From the NCBI RefSeq assembly GCF_003576645.1, contig NC_044917.1:17733589-17797588 (forward strand): a DNA stretch of 64,000 nt, read 5' to 3'. The stretch comes from Ipomoea triloba. Taxonomy: Eukaryota; Streptophyta; Magnoliopsida; Solanales; Convolvulaceae. The notes beneath the pieces are model-generated. The model was not told the DNA's origin. It searched no databases and saw only the letters and a program-made list of their open reading frames with translations. The translations under genes were made by a program, and so were the position numbers. Of this stretch, positions 36,247-48,900 are shown piece by piece; the first letter of the stretch is position 1; each line of letters opens with the position of its first letter.

Positions 36247-36844
36247 GCACACTCTAATGAGAGCGGTCGCCTAGGAAAGAAATCAGAACCATTCACAGCC
36301 GTCCACGTGTCCAGATCAACGAATCTGATGTAATTTTAAAAAAAATAACGTGGTGGCATTTTCATAAATAACTCGAACTTTGGTGCAAGTAAGTGTGCTA
36401 TAAGTACAACTAGCTGTACACCTTTACAAGTGAAAAAGTACAAGTAAAATCACTTACAAGTGCATCTATTTTCACTTACATGTGCAAGTAATTTACCTTG
36501 TTAACAATCGTGAACATATGTGCAGCTAATTATAGCGTTAGGTGCAACTAGTTACAACGTTAGGTGCACTTAGTATTGATGCTCAGTGTACATTTTACTT
36601 GCACCTGTAATACATTTTACATGCACTTATTATACATTTTACTTTTACTTGGTGTATTACATGAAATTGCTACTTGCATTTGTAATACATTTTACTTGCA
36701 CTTCGATGTTCAATTATTTACGAAAATGCTACCGCGTGTTTTTAAAAAATTATTGTTTCTCATCCGCTAGATCTTGACACATGAACGGGTGTCATGCGTT
36801 CTGAGTTTTCTCCTAGGCGCACCGTTCTCATTTGAACACTATCA
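36243..36844. mobile_element. TA-bounded inverted-repeat element F
   Basis: The left end (GGGGCACACTCTAATGAGAG...CGCCTAGGA...CACGTGTCCAGATC) and the reverse complement of the right end (TGATAGTGTTCAAATGAGAA...CGCCTAGGA...CATGTGTCAAGATC) align over about 70 bp. (TA)n flanks both sides (36211-36242 and 36845-36857). The interior carries repeats of TTACTTGCACTTGTAATACA and GTTAGGTGCA. No ORF of note. Confidence 0.7.
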
Positions 36845-36858
36845 TATATATATATATA

Positions 36859-37721
36859 GAGGGTTGCACTCTCGTGCGAACTCTCGCCCAGGTAGGAAAT
36901 GAGAACGCTCCACAATCGTCCACGTGTTCAGATCAACGAATCAGATGCAATTTTAAAAAAATGACGCGGTGGCATTTTCGTAAATAACTGGAACTTTTGT
37001 GCACCTAGTTTCACTTACAATTGCACCTAGTTTCACTTAAAAGTGCACCTAGTTTCACTTACAAGTGCACCTATTTTCGCACATATTTTCACTTACAAGT
37101 GCGAGTAATTTACCTTGTTAATATTCATACACCTATTTTCGCAAATATTTTCACTTACAAATGCAAGTAATTTACCTTGTTAATATTCATGCACCTGGGT
37201 GCAACCTAGGTGCACCTAGTTTTAACATAGGTTGCACCTAGTTATGACATTAGGTGCACCTAGTTATAACATTAGGTGCACTTAGTATTAATGCTCACTG
37301 TACAATTCACTTGCGTCTGTAATACATTTTACTTGCATCTGCAATACATTTTACTTGCACTTGTGCAAGTAATTTACTTTGTTAACATTCATGCACCTGG
37401 TTGCAACCTATGTGCACCTAGTTATAACATTAACTGCACCTAGTTATAATAACATTAGGTGCACTTAGTATTGATGCTCATTGTACAATTTACTTGCACT
37501 TGTAATACATTTTACTTGCACGTGTGCACCTATTTTCACTTGCAGATGCAAGTAATTTACCTTGTTAACATTTATGCACCTGGGTGCACCTATGTGCACC
37601 TAGTTATAACATTACATGCACCTAGTTATAACGTTATGTGCAACTACATTCCAGACACGTGGCGCGCTGTGATTCGTCCGCAATTCTCTCTTGGGCGGCA
37701 AGTACGCACCTGAACGCGATC

Positions 37722-37724
<3 letters not shown>
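36859..37724. mobile_element. TA-bounded inverted-repeat element G
   Basis: Related to F: the left end GAGGGTTGCACTCTCGTGCG...CCACGTGTTCAGATC aligns with the reverse complement of the right end GAGGATCGCGTTCAGGTGCG...CCACGTGTCTGG. The interior is largely repeated GTGCACCTAGTTATAACATT and ATTTTACTTGCACTTGTAAT motifs. It lies between (TA)6 and the large TA satellite. Non-coding. Confidence 0.7.
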
Positions 37725-38273
<549 letters not shown>

Positions 38274-38920
38274 TATATACGCACTGTAATAGTCAAAGTA
38301 CGGTCAAATACACTTTATTAATTCAATAGGTAAAGAATAGCCGGGTTAATATAATAGTGGGTTAGAGGTTCCCGAGCAAAATGGGCTATTTATGAGCAAA
38401 TAGCCAAAAGTCCTTTCCCTACCATTTAATGATGTATATATAGGGTGTTAGGGGATAAGCACCGGCCTGGGTAGGAGTGGTTCGGGCTAGACACTCGACC
38501 CGGTCGGACGCCCCATAATATGCTCATGTTGAGGGCTGATGTCACGGTGATGTTAGCGACGAATGTTGGCTCGCGGACAGGCGTCAAGCGGGGGGATCCT
38601 CTCAGGATTAGCGCTAGGGTTTTGAGACCCGAAGCGTCACCTTCATCCCACGCTTCCGATAAATTGCGAGTCTTGCAGCGATTCTTGCTTTACGCTTTCA
38701 CGATATCATAGACCAGAGCCCTCCGTTTTGACATCAGTACTGCGTTTGCTCGGATTGACCTTTGCTACTCGCCTTTCTGATGAACGCCCACTTTTACAGG
38801 TATCCTCTCTTTTCGCTTTCTCTACTTCTTATTGTTAATTAGCTTGGGCTCAGGCATAATTCTTTAATCTCCGAGCCGTCGTAATTTTGAGATGTCTTCC
38901 CTTGCGTTCAAGGTGAAGAT
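38274..38920 (+). other. left part of Tat/Retand-like fragment, upstream of antisense ORF
   Basis: Non-repetitive sequence between the TA satellite and the first coding piece of the extra ORF. A CAG|GTATCC step near 38800 could be a splice donor. The 3' LTR expected at this end was not recognised; it may be missing or hidden here. Confidence 0.4.
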
Positions 38921-39558
38921 ATGTCCAACTCTGACAACCAAAATATTTCTACCCAATGCTATAGCGGCTCAATCGAGGTGGGCTCTTTCACAGTCTCTTC
39001 CTACGACTCTTTATCAACGCAATCGAGACGTATTCTGACTAACCCACTAGGCCCTTCCGATCATCTGATGATGACCTGGTCAATCGGTCGAACCTTGCTG
39101 CTGCCGAAGTTGTGTCATAGCCCCACCGGTAACTGAAGAGGCGGGGACTTCTAGTCGGGGTAAATCTCCCTGAACCGCTCACCGATCTATAAACTTGCTA
39201 GCCAATCTTCCGATCGATTCTACCCCTCCCGCGTCGATTAGGAGGAAGTTCCTAAACAACAATGACTTGAGGCAACATACTAGTCTCCTTACCCGGGCCG
39301 AGGTCGATGAGGCTTCCGCCCTTCTAACCAGCCAAGTTAAATTCAACGTCCGCCGCTCGCTAGCAAATATAGTCGAAAGGATGCAAGGGGATTATCTCGG
39401 GGTCCACTTCGACTCCCTTAAGGCCCTGCTCACATTCCCATTCCATCCCTTCATTTTGGGATTCAACAAATACTATGGGGTCTTCCCTAGGCAGATAAGC
39501 CCCAATGGGCACCAGATCTTGGCCTGCTTTCCACATATTTGCGGTTGGCACGGCCTCT
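38921..39558 (+). pseudogene. extra antisense ORF of Tat-type element, first part (transposase_28/PF04195-like)
   Basis: After a broken start (38921-39136), 39195-39558 encodes AEVDEASALLTSQVKFNVRR then YLGVHFDSLKALLTFPFHPF and QISPNGHQILACFPHICGW. The FPFHPF...P..L.PNG pattern is typical of the 'putative gypsy type transposon' domain (PF04195), found in extra ORFs of Tat-lineage plant retrotransposons. Transcription is opposite to the element's pol (52369-53966, minus). The protein's function is unknown. It is cut at 39558 by a solo LTR and resumes at 47305. Confidence 0.7.
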
Positions 39559-39578
39559 TGATAAGTCTCCGAGATACC

Positions 39579-40938
39579 TGAAGGGATGTAATTTAGTGGG
39601 AGGTGAAGGTGAAGCTGGTAAAACGAAGAGTCAAGACTCCTCGAGTGTCGTGTCTCTCAAGGATGGCGAATGGGAACCGAATATGTGTGGCATTTAGGAA
39701 GTTGAAAGGTAAGAGTTACAAGAATCAAAGGTGGAGGATTTGTTCATGGGTGGTTTGAAGGTAAAAAGGGATAGAAAATACAAAAGATGAAAGGAAGGGG
39801 TGCATGCCAAAGTTAAACCAAAGGATTGATTATCGTAGGTAGCTTGGAATTGGGTTTCGGGATTGATCTAGGGAGTCACGGTCTTTGTATTGAGTGGCGT
39901 CACACTCAAACTCTCAATCCTCATTCGGTTGAGGCATTTTATCGAACACCTAGCCTACCACTCCTCTCGGATCTCATCCTTTCGGATTAAGAGCGGAGAT
40001 ATAGATGAGTTGGGCTCGTGAGAGGCCGCTATCGCGCACACTCTCACTTCCACTCGGTTTACTAACTACCCCGGCCGGAAATAGAAGCAAAGATTGAACA
40101 ACATCATCCATACAAAACATCAATCATACTCCCACAATACCAAGATCATAAGATATAATATATGTATTAATCCATAGATCAACAAGGGCACACACACCCA
40201 ACTACTCTATTCTAACATGCTAAACATAAATAGAAGCAATATAAACAAAGCAAGAAAGTAAAGATTCAAACTTTATATTAAAAGAAGAATGTTACCTAAA
40301 GGAAGCTTTAAATCTACATCATCATCTTCATCCTAATCTACTCTAATCTAAGGAGGAGTATTGGAATTCCTCCCCAAAGGGGAAGAATTTGGAAAAGAAA
40401 ACTAAGATCTAAATTATGGGGTGCCTCCTCCTCCTCCAAAGTTCTGAAATAAGGAGCCTTATATAGGGGGAACAAAATAGGGGCAAGATAGACAATTTTC
40501 GCGCAGCATATTTTAGGGCTGATACAGGGGTCTCGACGCGTCGAGCCCCGAAGGAATTTTCCGAAAAAAGCTACGGCACGTTCTCGACGCGTCGAGCCAG
40601 GGGCTCGACGCATCGAGTCCCTGAAGACTCTTTTCCGCGTTTTTCCCACACGCGTAGTGGAGGTCGTGGGGGGTTACTGGAATGTTTCCACGCCCCTCCA
40701 CACGCGTGTGAGGCTTCGTGGGAGGCTCCTGCTTCATGGTTTCTCCATTTTTTGCTCCGTTATGGCCTTAGGTCCTCCGTTTGGCTGTAAAATAGCTAAA
40801 AAGCATCTTCCAAGCTCTTGTTAGCGGTTTTGGTCACATTCGAGTCTTAACGTATGATATTCTTATGAAAGGGGTACTAAACCATACAATTATAGCCCTT
40901 AAATGACCCCTAAAATGAGCTATTCTTGGTGCTTATCA
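39579..40938 (-). repeat. 3' LTR of minus-strand tRNA-Asp-primed element (1360 bp)
   Basis: The minus strand reads TGATAAGCACCAAGAATAGC to TACATCCCTTCA. Nearly identical to 44725-46010, but 74 bp longer because it keeps a block with palindromic CTCGACGCGTCGAG motifs around 40573-40650. Flanked on the outside by ATACC (39574-39578). Confidence 0.95.
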
Positions 40939-42808
40939 AAGTTTCCACACTTAAACCTTGTTTGTCCTCAAGCAAGCATACTTTTCTAAACACTATTCAT
41001 ATAAGCACCAAGGATAGTTTGTTCTCTCATTGTCAATTGATCAAGCGATGTGTAGGTGTTTGGAGTTGAGTGGGTGAAATCCCCTATACTATCTACCAAG
41101 ACCACTAAACTCATGCCGACCAAATGTAAGAAATATGCTAAGGAAGTTAAGTCTCAGGAGATAGATATAACATAAAAAGTTTTGTTCACACCTTCAAGCA
41201 TGCAAGTGACAATAAGGTTTCACCTTGTATTTTGTAAGGGCCTCCAGCCGATCCGACTAGTGGGAACGATGTTCACCCCTTAGCCAATTTCCAGCCTAAC
41301 GCCAAAGCCCCTTTACGTTAAAATAAGTGAGGGCAGGGACATGGACCGCTCATCGCCATGGCTTGGGCGATCACTCTATTTTCTCACCTCCTAGGATAAC
41401 GTCATCGGGCTACCCGACTTCACATGGAGATCCATGTTTTTTCGAAGACAGTGCAATGGGTGCCCGAATCCTAGCGAGGCGGCTCACCTCCTCTTAATTT
41501 TCTCTTCTCCTAGGAACATTTTAAGTGGACAACCGACTCTAGATATAGCATTCGAAGACTATGGTTGAACACTTCCTAGCGAGAAGGCTTTCCTCAAATT
41601 TTATCTCTGGGAGTGGCCTTTTGCCTTTATACTTTTCACCATATCAACCCCTCATGCCTTTTTCTAGAGATTAAGGATTGTTTTCACTCAAAGCTCACTT
41701 AGGCTCTCCTTTTGCCCCATGTCCTGCTAAGATTAATTCAATTTCCGGGCTTCGCAATTTTTATCTTTCTAAAACTCAAGGGGTTTACACTCCCACTTCG
41801 AGAGATCCTTGACTGAGGTCCAAACAAAATACAAGGTGAAGGCATGCAAGCATTCATCAAAAATTTTCATTTTTGGTCAAATTGTGCAAATTGGTGCAAA
41901 GTGTAACTTCCAAAGCATATTTAAGACATTCAAATATGGCACAAGGTTAGGAGTCCTCCTAGATAGTATTGGCAATAACACGCCCTCTAGTTCCTATACC
42001 TTATCACTTAATTAATCAATTATTTCAAGAAACATAAATCATTTCCACACTTAAAAGTGAACATCGTCCTCGATGTTTCCATTAGGAATAGGGGAAAAAG
42101 GATTAGGGTCTTAAAAGATTGTGCATTAAAACATCTTTCCACACTTAAAGAGTGTGCTATGGGCTTCAAATAAATTTTCTAAAAATATTATACCCATTAT
42201 AACAAAATCATGCGACTCATCCTTTGTGAACCAAGAAAAATATGCTCATAAAAATAGGAAGAAAAGTTAGAATGATATACCATACAATGTGTTTACAGCC
42301 TTATTTTCAGCTCGCTGCCCATCTATTTCTTTAAGAATGTCGGCTCATCATCTCCTCGCCCTTTGCTAGTTGCTTAAAAGTTGTGATTATTGGCACGGCC
42401 AGACCTGGGAGACTTAGAAAAATTGGATGAAAAGAAAATAATGCACGAAGATCTGTCCAGGACCTGTCCACGCGACTCACACGCGTAGTGGTCCTCGTGG
42501 AGCGGCTCTGGAAAGATTCCACGCCTGGCTCCACGCGAGTGAGCAGGCGTGGTCAACAATGCTGATCACCTTCTTCGTCTCCTGGCCTTTGCCTTCCATG
42601 TTTGATCTGGTTTAGCTTATTCGTCATGGCTTAGCACCAAAATCACCTGCATTGTTAGCTCAAGCAAGGCTATTCTAAAAAGAAAATTTACTAATAAACG
42701 AAAGAAAGAAAGAGTAAACAAGAAATAAAGTTCTAATCTAAGGATAACGTTGGGATTGCCTCCCAAGTGCGCCATAGTTTAACGTCTCCTGGCCAGACGT
42801 TGTGTGCT
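40939..42808 (-). other. non-coding 3' internal part of the tRNA-Asp-primed element
   Basis: It begins next to the 3' LTR with AAGTGTGGAAACT (minus strand) preceded by CTTGAGGACAAACAAGG, the usual polypurine-tract neighbourhood of plant Athila/Tat-like gypsy elements. No RT, RNase H or integrase motif in any frame across 1.9 kb. Confidence 0.7.
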
Positions 42809-43333
42809 CTATCCTTCGAGGCACACAGATTTTGGGACCTTACCAAGCGTCCCGTGAACTTTTGCTTCAAGGAAGGTCCCAAGATGGGAAACATCCTTGA
42901 ATACCCACAAGAATAAAGGAAGAACAACATGCATGAATGGAAAATTTTTAAGCTCAAACACCCTCCTTAATTCTTCTAGGATGGTGTTCACTTCTTTTTC
43001 CTCATCCTCTCTTCTCCCCCTAAAGATCTTCTCATTTGTTTCAAACCATATCTCCTCACTCCCTTCCTCATTTTCAAATGTAGTCAAGTCTCTCCACTCA
43101 ACTTTCTCTATAAGATCAAATGTGAGAATCTTATCATTCTCTATCATCCTTTCCTCACTTTCCCTTCTCTCATCTTCCCAAAAATTACTCTCACTCTCAC
43201 AAGAGTAGAACGAAGCATCATCCCCCTCACTCATCAACTCACTTTCACCCAAGACAAAGGATTCATCTTCTAAAAAGTTAAAGCAATCATACTCATAATT
43301 AAACAAAAGAGAATCCTTACAATCATAAGTCAA
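42733..43333 (-). CDS. unfamiliar acidic protein, second part of the element ORF
   Basis: An open stretch of about 174 codons on the minus strand (42809-43333), with a Glu/Asp-rich region (ERRESEERMIENDKILTFDL) and an internal motif YEYDCFNFLEDES that mirrors CDYDCFKFREDD at the end of the preceding frame. It opens by a non-ATG codon in a different frame directly at the end of the preceding ORF, so the two are probably one protein separated by a frameshift. A third frame ends as NVWPGDVKLWRTWEAIPTLS (42733-42820). No catalytic motif recognised. Confidence 0.5.
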
Positions 43334-44475
43334 TAAATCAAAATTTTCATGGAATCATCCTCCCGAAATTTGAAGCAATCATAATCACATGTGATGGAAA
43401 TATTAATGCAAAGGGAGTCATCCACACAAGTGTCAAGGGTGTTTTCAACAAGAGCACAAGCATTTTCAAGAATATTAATGCAAGAAGGATTAAGAATTTT
43501 ACCACATTTTGGCTCTTCGTCTTCCCACACTACTTCGATGTCCTCATCCTCACTCTCCATCTCTTCCTCGTTTTGATCTTCCAATTCGAAAATTGGAACT
43601 TTTTCAAGCACCGGGGCATAACAATCTACGCTCTCTTCAACATCCACCTCTTTGCTAGCATCTTGCTCTTTATCAACCCCTTGTACAATCCTTGGATGGG
43701 CTTCCAAAGTGGGGATGTCATCTATGATGGTGGAGTTGGCTCGGGACCCATTGATTTTCATGAGCTCCTCCATCATGGATAAGATCTTCGTTTCAACCTC
43801 TTCTAATGGAAGTCCTTCCTCCCGGAGGGTAGCGAGATAGTCTTTCAACTCGCTCTTGATCTCGGCTTTTAGTTTAGTCGTATCCTCCTTGGCCATCCTC
43901 GTGAATGCATCAATTTTTGCTTTTAGGATTTCAATTTCATCCTTGGCCGGTGGGATATAATCACAAGGATTCGTATGGGTATTATATGGGAAAGAGGGTG
44001 GTGTTTCAAAGGAATGGGCAGTGTTGTTTTCTTGGTGAATTTGTGATGGAGGTGGGTAGTAGGTGTTTAGGTGGGAATTTGGGAATGAATTTGACTCGGG
44101 AGTATAGCTTGGGTCGATTGTTCTCATCATTTGTGCAAGCTTACTCTCTATACTTTGGGATATTTCTTTGGAGCTTAATGAGTCAATTTCTTGAAAATTG
44201 GGTGATTGTGGAGGGTAATTTTCTTGGAAAGGTGGAGGTGGTATTTCATATGGATGTGGGTGATGATTGGGTGTATGAAATGGATAGTGATATGGAGGTG
44301 GTAAATGGTGGTGTGGAAATGGGTAAGGGTATGGAGGTGGGTAGTGGTATGTTGGTGGAGGGTAATTATAGGTGGAATGGGGGTAATAGGGATATGGTTG
44401 GGGTGGAGTATTTCTATAGGATTGTCCTCCATGGTGTGGGTAACCATGGGGATTCATGTAAGCACACATTGGCAA
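43330..44475 (-). CDS. Pro/Tyr/His-rich protein of non-autonomous Athila-like element
   Basis: 381 codons, intact, on the minus strand, beginning about 230 bp after the primer site, the position normally held by gag. Residues 1-110 are mostly Pro, Tyr and His (HHLPPPYHYPFHTPNHHPHP). Residues about 175-250 look like a charged coiled coil (EIEILKAKIDAFTRMAKEDT, ELKDYLATLREEGLPLEEVE). The C-terminal third is acidic (EDQNEEEMESEDEDIEVVWE). I recognise no Gag core, zinc knuckle, protease or polymerase. It may be a structural or Gag-substitute protein or a captured host sequence; function unknown. Confidence 0.6.
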   Translation of the reverse strand: MPMCAYMNPHGYPHHGGQSYRNTPPQPYPYYPHSTYNYPPPTYHYPPPYPYPFPHHHLPPPYHYPFHTPNHHPHPYEIPPPPFQENYPPQSPNFQEIDSLSSKEISQSIESKLAQMMRTIDPSYTPESNSFPNSHLNTYYPPPSQIHQENNTAHSFETPPSFPYNTHTNPCDYIPPAKDEIEILKAKIDAFTRMAKEDTTKLKAEIKSELKDYLATLREEGLPLEEVETKILSMMEELMKINGSRANSTIIDDIPTLEAHPRIVQGVDKEQDASKEVDVEESVDCYAPVLEKVPIFELEDQNEEEMESEDEDIEVVWEDEEPKCGKILNPSCINILENACALVENTLDTCVDDSLCINISITCDYDCFKFREDDSMKILIY

Positions 44476-44702
44476 GCTTCAATTGATTTTTCAACAAAAA
44501 TTTCCTGCACAATAGCTTAGCCAACAACAAATATTTGCAACTAAAAGTAGTTGCAAGTGAGCACAAGATATACAAGGCAATATAAGCTCACTTCTCAAAC
44601 AAGCAACAAAAATAAGAAAACAATATAAACAAAAAGAAAGAAATTCAAGAACTCTTACAAACCTACTTCAAAGATGTCAACACAATTCAAGAACCGTTTG
44701 CC

Positions 44703-44721
44703 ATCCCCGGCAACGGCGCCA
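44703..44721 (-). other. primer binding site, tRNA-Asp type
   Basis: The minus strand reads TGGCGCCGTTGCCGGGGAT three bases after the LTR end CCCTTCA. This sequence pairs with the 3' end of plant tRNA-Asp and is typical of Athila and related gypsy elements. Confidence 0.8.
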
Positions 44722-44724
44722 TTT

Positions 44725-46010
44725 TGAAGGGATGTAATTTAGTGGGAGGTGAAGGTGAAGCTGGTAAAACGAAGAGTCAAGACTCCCCGAGTGTCGTGTC
44801 TCTCAAGGATGGCGAATGGGAGCCGAATATGTGTAGCATTTAGGAAGTTGAAAGGTAAGAGTTACAAGAATCAAAGGTGGAGGATTTGTTCATGGGTGGT
44901 TTGAAGGTAAAAAGGGATAGAAAATACAAAAGGTAAAAGGAAGGGGTGCATGCCAAAGTTAAACCAAAGGATTGATTATCGTAGGTAGCTCGGAATTGGG
45001 TTTCGGGATTGATCTAGGGAGTCACGGTCTTTGTATTGAGTGGTGTCACACTCAAACTCTCAATCCACATTCGGTTGAGGCATTTTATCGAACACCTAGC
45101 CTACCACTCCTCTCGGATCTCATCCTTTCGGATTAAGAGCGGAGATATAGATGAGTTGGGCTCGTGAGAGGCCGCTATCGCGCACACTCTCACTTCCACT
45201 CGGTTTACTAACTACCCCGGCCGGAAATAGAAGCAAACATTGAACAACATCATCCATACAAAACATCAATCATACTCCCACAATACCAAGATCATAAGAT
45301 ATAATATATGCATTAATCCATAGATCAACAAGGGCACACACACCCAACTACTCTACTCTAACATGCTAAACATAAATAGAAGCAATATAAACAAAGCAAG
45401 AAAGTAAAGATTCAAACTTTATATTAAAAGAAGAATGTTACCTAAAGGAAGCTTTAAATCTACATCATCATCTTCATCCTAATCTACTCTAATCTAAGGA
45501 GGAGTATTGGAATTCCTCCCCAAAGGGGAAGAATTTGGAAAAGAAAACTAAGATCTAAATTATGGGGTGCCTCCTCCTCCTCCAAAGTTCTGAAATAAGG
45601 AACCTTATATAGGGGGAACAAAATAGGGGCAAGATAGACAATTTCCGCGCAGCATATTTTAGGGCTGATACAGGGGTCTCGACGAGTCGAGCCCCGAAGG
45701 AATTTTCCGAAAAAAACTACGGCACGTGGTGGAGGTCGTGGGGGGTTACTGGAATGTTTCCACGCCCCTCCACACGCGTGTGAGGCTTCGTGGGAGGCTC
45801 CTGCTTCATGGTTTCTCCATTTTCTGCTCCGTTTTGGCCTTAGGTCCTCCGTTTGGCTGTAAAATAGCTAAAAAGCATCTTCCAAGCTCTTGTTAGCGGT
45901 TTTGGTCACATTCGAGTCTTAACGCATGATATTCTTATGAAAGGGGTACTAAACCATACAATTATAGCCCTTAAATGACCCCTAAAATGAGCTATTCTTG
46001 GTGCTTATCA
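44725..46010 (-). repeat. 5' LTR of minus-strand tRNA-Asp-primed element (1286 bp)
   Basis: Same ends and sequence as 39579-40938 apart from rare substitutions and the 74-bp deletion near 45728. Outer flank ATACC (46011-46015) equals the flank at 39574-39578, so the element 39579-46010 is complete with a perfect 5-bp target duplication. High LTR identity implies recent insertion. Confidence 0.95.
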
Positions 46011-47304
46011 ATACCCTTAAATCAAGCACATATTAGGGTGTTTTATCACGTTTATAGCATCCTTACATGGTGAATTATGCTCATAAATGCTTGAAAATCA
46101 CTAACCGACACACAAAAGCTACTTTTAGCCTAAAGGAGGTAAAACAGGAGTCCCGGGAGCAAATAGGAGCAAAAGTTGAGCTCAAAGAACGAACCAGGCA
46201 AGAACGGAGCCCCGAAGGACCAAACTGGATGGACCACACGCGTGTGAGCGTGCGTGGAAATAATCCAGTAAGCTCCCACGCAACTCACACGCGTGTGGAT
46301 GGCGTGGAGACGGTGCTGCGCGAATCTCGTCTAGGGTTGCTTTTCGGAGACTATTTAAACCCCCTTTGATGAATTTTCAGAGGAGGATCCCAAAAATTTA
46401 GTTTTTCCTTTCTTAGTTTTTTCTTTGGAGAGCTTTCTCCATTTTTCTTAGTTTTTTAGATTAGATCAATCTCCATTGTAGCAAGACAACAAGCTTGGAT
46501 TGAAGATCTTCTTCTCTCTAGGTGATTTCTATTTCATTTCTATAATTTAGTTATCTTGTTCTTAGATTAAATTGGCTTTTGTGTTGAATTTCATATCATG
46601 AGTGGCTAATTTAATCTTGGGATTTGGATTGTGTGATTGAATGTTGCTAGTGTAATGATCATATCTCTATATCTTGGATCTATGAGTTTGTGTTGATGGA
46701 TTATCTATTCTTGTCTTTTGATTGTTGTGTTGATGAGATCTTGTTTGGATCTGGCCAATCTAGATGAGAGATTGAGCTCTTGACTCTTTCATGTCTTTGA
46801 TTAGAGTTAGGATTTGAAGCTTTACACAATCAAAGTTCCTATGGACTCCTAGAAAAGAATAGTAGGATAGTGTGTAGCTTATGTGTTTGATAAAATGCCT
46901 CTTAGAGCTTTGGATGTTTTAAGGCACTCTTTAGTCAAGAAACCTTAGTACACAAGGATGGAAAAGGTCTAAGACAACACACTCTTGAATAACCAATATC
47001 CTAGCAATCCCTATCCATGACGTTAGTCACACTACAATGCAACATACATGAACACTATCCAATCCCTACCCCTTTTACATACTTACAAATCATTTTTACT
47101 TTACTCTACTCTCTTGCACTCAAACCAAACCAAATGAACTCTCTTCACTCACAATCCACCCAACATCACACTCAAATCCAATGCATGACCCGATCAAAGT
47201 AAACTCCCGAACACTTGACACACCTCCATGTACTTCCTTCGAGACCGACACTCGGGGAGTCACTGACTTTCCGTTTTATCATACAAATATCTTTTGACAC
47301 TTCA

Positions 47305-48760
47305 CCCTATGCACGCAAGTGTTGTCACCTCCCGAACACTATGGAACTATTCTCATTCATCTTCTCGGTCTGGCCCCGTCCCCTAAGCATGAGGGCGGCG
47401 TTTTATGCATGCAGTCTCGGGCTCATCTAAGCACTATCGCCGACTTCTCGGACAACAACAAGGGCTGGAAAGATCGAATCCTATCGATCAAATACCCCTG
47501 GCCACTCTCGATTTCGCGCACTTGGGTGACATACATCACAGATCACATATGTCCTGTCAAGACTTGAGCTCTCAATGATGCGGCCGTTAAAATATCGTCT
47601 GAGACGTACGTCTATAGGATTTTTTACACCGCCAAGGAGTATGTCGATGCTAACCTCGAGCCCCCTCGGTACGATTTGGACGAGAAGTACATCCCCAAAA
47701 GGGTGACCGTGATAGTGGCGGTCTGGCCACTCATGCCTGAATCGAGCTCAACAGGTTTGTTTTCGACAAGCCTACACGCTGAACAGGCTTACCGATGGAT
47801 CGAACTATATCCCACCAATCAGCATTGCTAATGATGACTAACTCTTATTTTCTATTCCTTCCAGCCTGCCTTTGACAGCCACGCACCCGGCCAGTCTGTG
47901 AGGGGATGTAGTGGTCACCCGCTAAGTGGCCAAGAGAGGCAAAGAAAAGTCTCCAATTTGGAGGTCAAGGAGATCGCGCCTCTCAAACGCCACCGTCGGA
48001 CCAGCCCGGCGTTAGCGACCCTAGTGGTCGATGTACTCTTAAAGCATGGAGACGACCTCCCTACCGCGCTGATCGGCAAGATCTGTGGCGCCGCATTGCC
48101 ACCCGAGATCACGAGCAGGTGGTCAACCAACCAAGTCGGGGAGATGATAGCTCGGGATTTGATGCAGGTACCTTGCTTTTCTCGTACTCCCGTGTCCCTT
48201 CCTATCCGTATCCTGACTTCATAATTACCTTCTCTTCAGATGGCCCACTCGGTGACCGATCTTTTCGTCTGTGCTAGGGAGGGAGACGAGGTGCACTAGA
48301 GGGTGATCGTCCCGCTCAAGAAAGCTCTGAGCAAGAGAGAGGCGAAGCTAAAAGATCTGGAATTACAGATAGCGACTGTCGACCAGGCCGTGAAGGCAGC
48401 GAATCTCTATGCCGACAACGGCAATTATATCCGCAAGGAGCTCAAATCGGCCGAAGTTTTCCTTAGCGTTTTCTCAAGGACACAGGTCAGTGAAGACCTG
48501 ATGTATACCTTGGGACCTGGGCTTTCACTATCGGTCGACGGGCCATGCAAGGGGAAGTCCGGGTGGCACTAGAGACAGCTGTCGATGAGGATGATCTCCC
48601 CAAGGTCTTAGGCGTTCTCCTAGTCGAGCTTCCAGATCCCGGACTGGAGCCCTTCTCCAGAGAGGCCACCGAGCGACCGACTGATTGAGCCTCTGATCAA
48701 TAGAAAGGCGTTGAGTAGGCCGCAATGCTTAGATGCGGGAGTTCGGCGCCCTTGTGTCAG
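47305..48760 (+). pseudogene. extra antisense ORF of Tat-type element, second part
   Basis: It continues the PF04195-like protein: PPEHYGTILIHLLGLAPSPK, FSDNNKGWKDRILSIKYPW, then TYVYRIFYTAKEYVDANLEP and KYIPKRVTVIVAVWP. The C-terminal piece 48303-48572 is a charged coiled coil (VPLKKALSKREAKLKDLELQ). Stops (47565, 48297, 48570) and frame changes show decay. Possible intron borders lie near 47862 and 48238, each after a TTCCAG/CTTCAG-like acceptor. Bases 48760-48900 are a T-rich non-coding tail. Confidence 0.65.
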
Positions 48761-48900
48761 GCAAAAATGTTGATTGAGATACTAGCCTTGGGGCTTTTTT
48801 ATACCTCCAGCCTTTGGGCCTTTTTAATTTATGTGTTTTCTATCATTATTTGCTTCGATTTTTTCTTTTTCTTTGCTTCGCTTAAAGGTCCGGGGACAGC

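Larger units (their letters stand above)
39559..47304 (+). repeat. solo LTR (TGATAAG...ACACTTCA), split by a complete element
   Basis: Left piece 39559-39578 (TGATAAGTCTCCGAG plus ATACC); right piece 46011-47304, ending TTTTGACACTTCA. The unsplit LTR would be about 1.31 kb. Flanks are CCTCT on the left and CCCTAT on the right, an imperfect duplication explained by a one-base change. The right piece shares a CACACGCGTGTGAGCGTGCGTGG-type motif (given here only as landmark, 46234-46256), GATTAGATCAATCTCC-like leader text and the GACACTTCA end with the solo LTR at 48901-50224. The antisense ORF reads across when it is removed. Confidence 0.75.

Noticed and set aside
43905..44486. Plus-strand ORF of 193 codons
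   Set aside because: Antisense to the Pro/Tyr-rich frame at 43330-44475, whose composition and position after the primer site make the minus strand the likelier coding strand.
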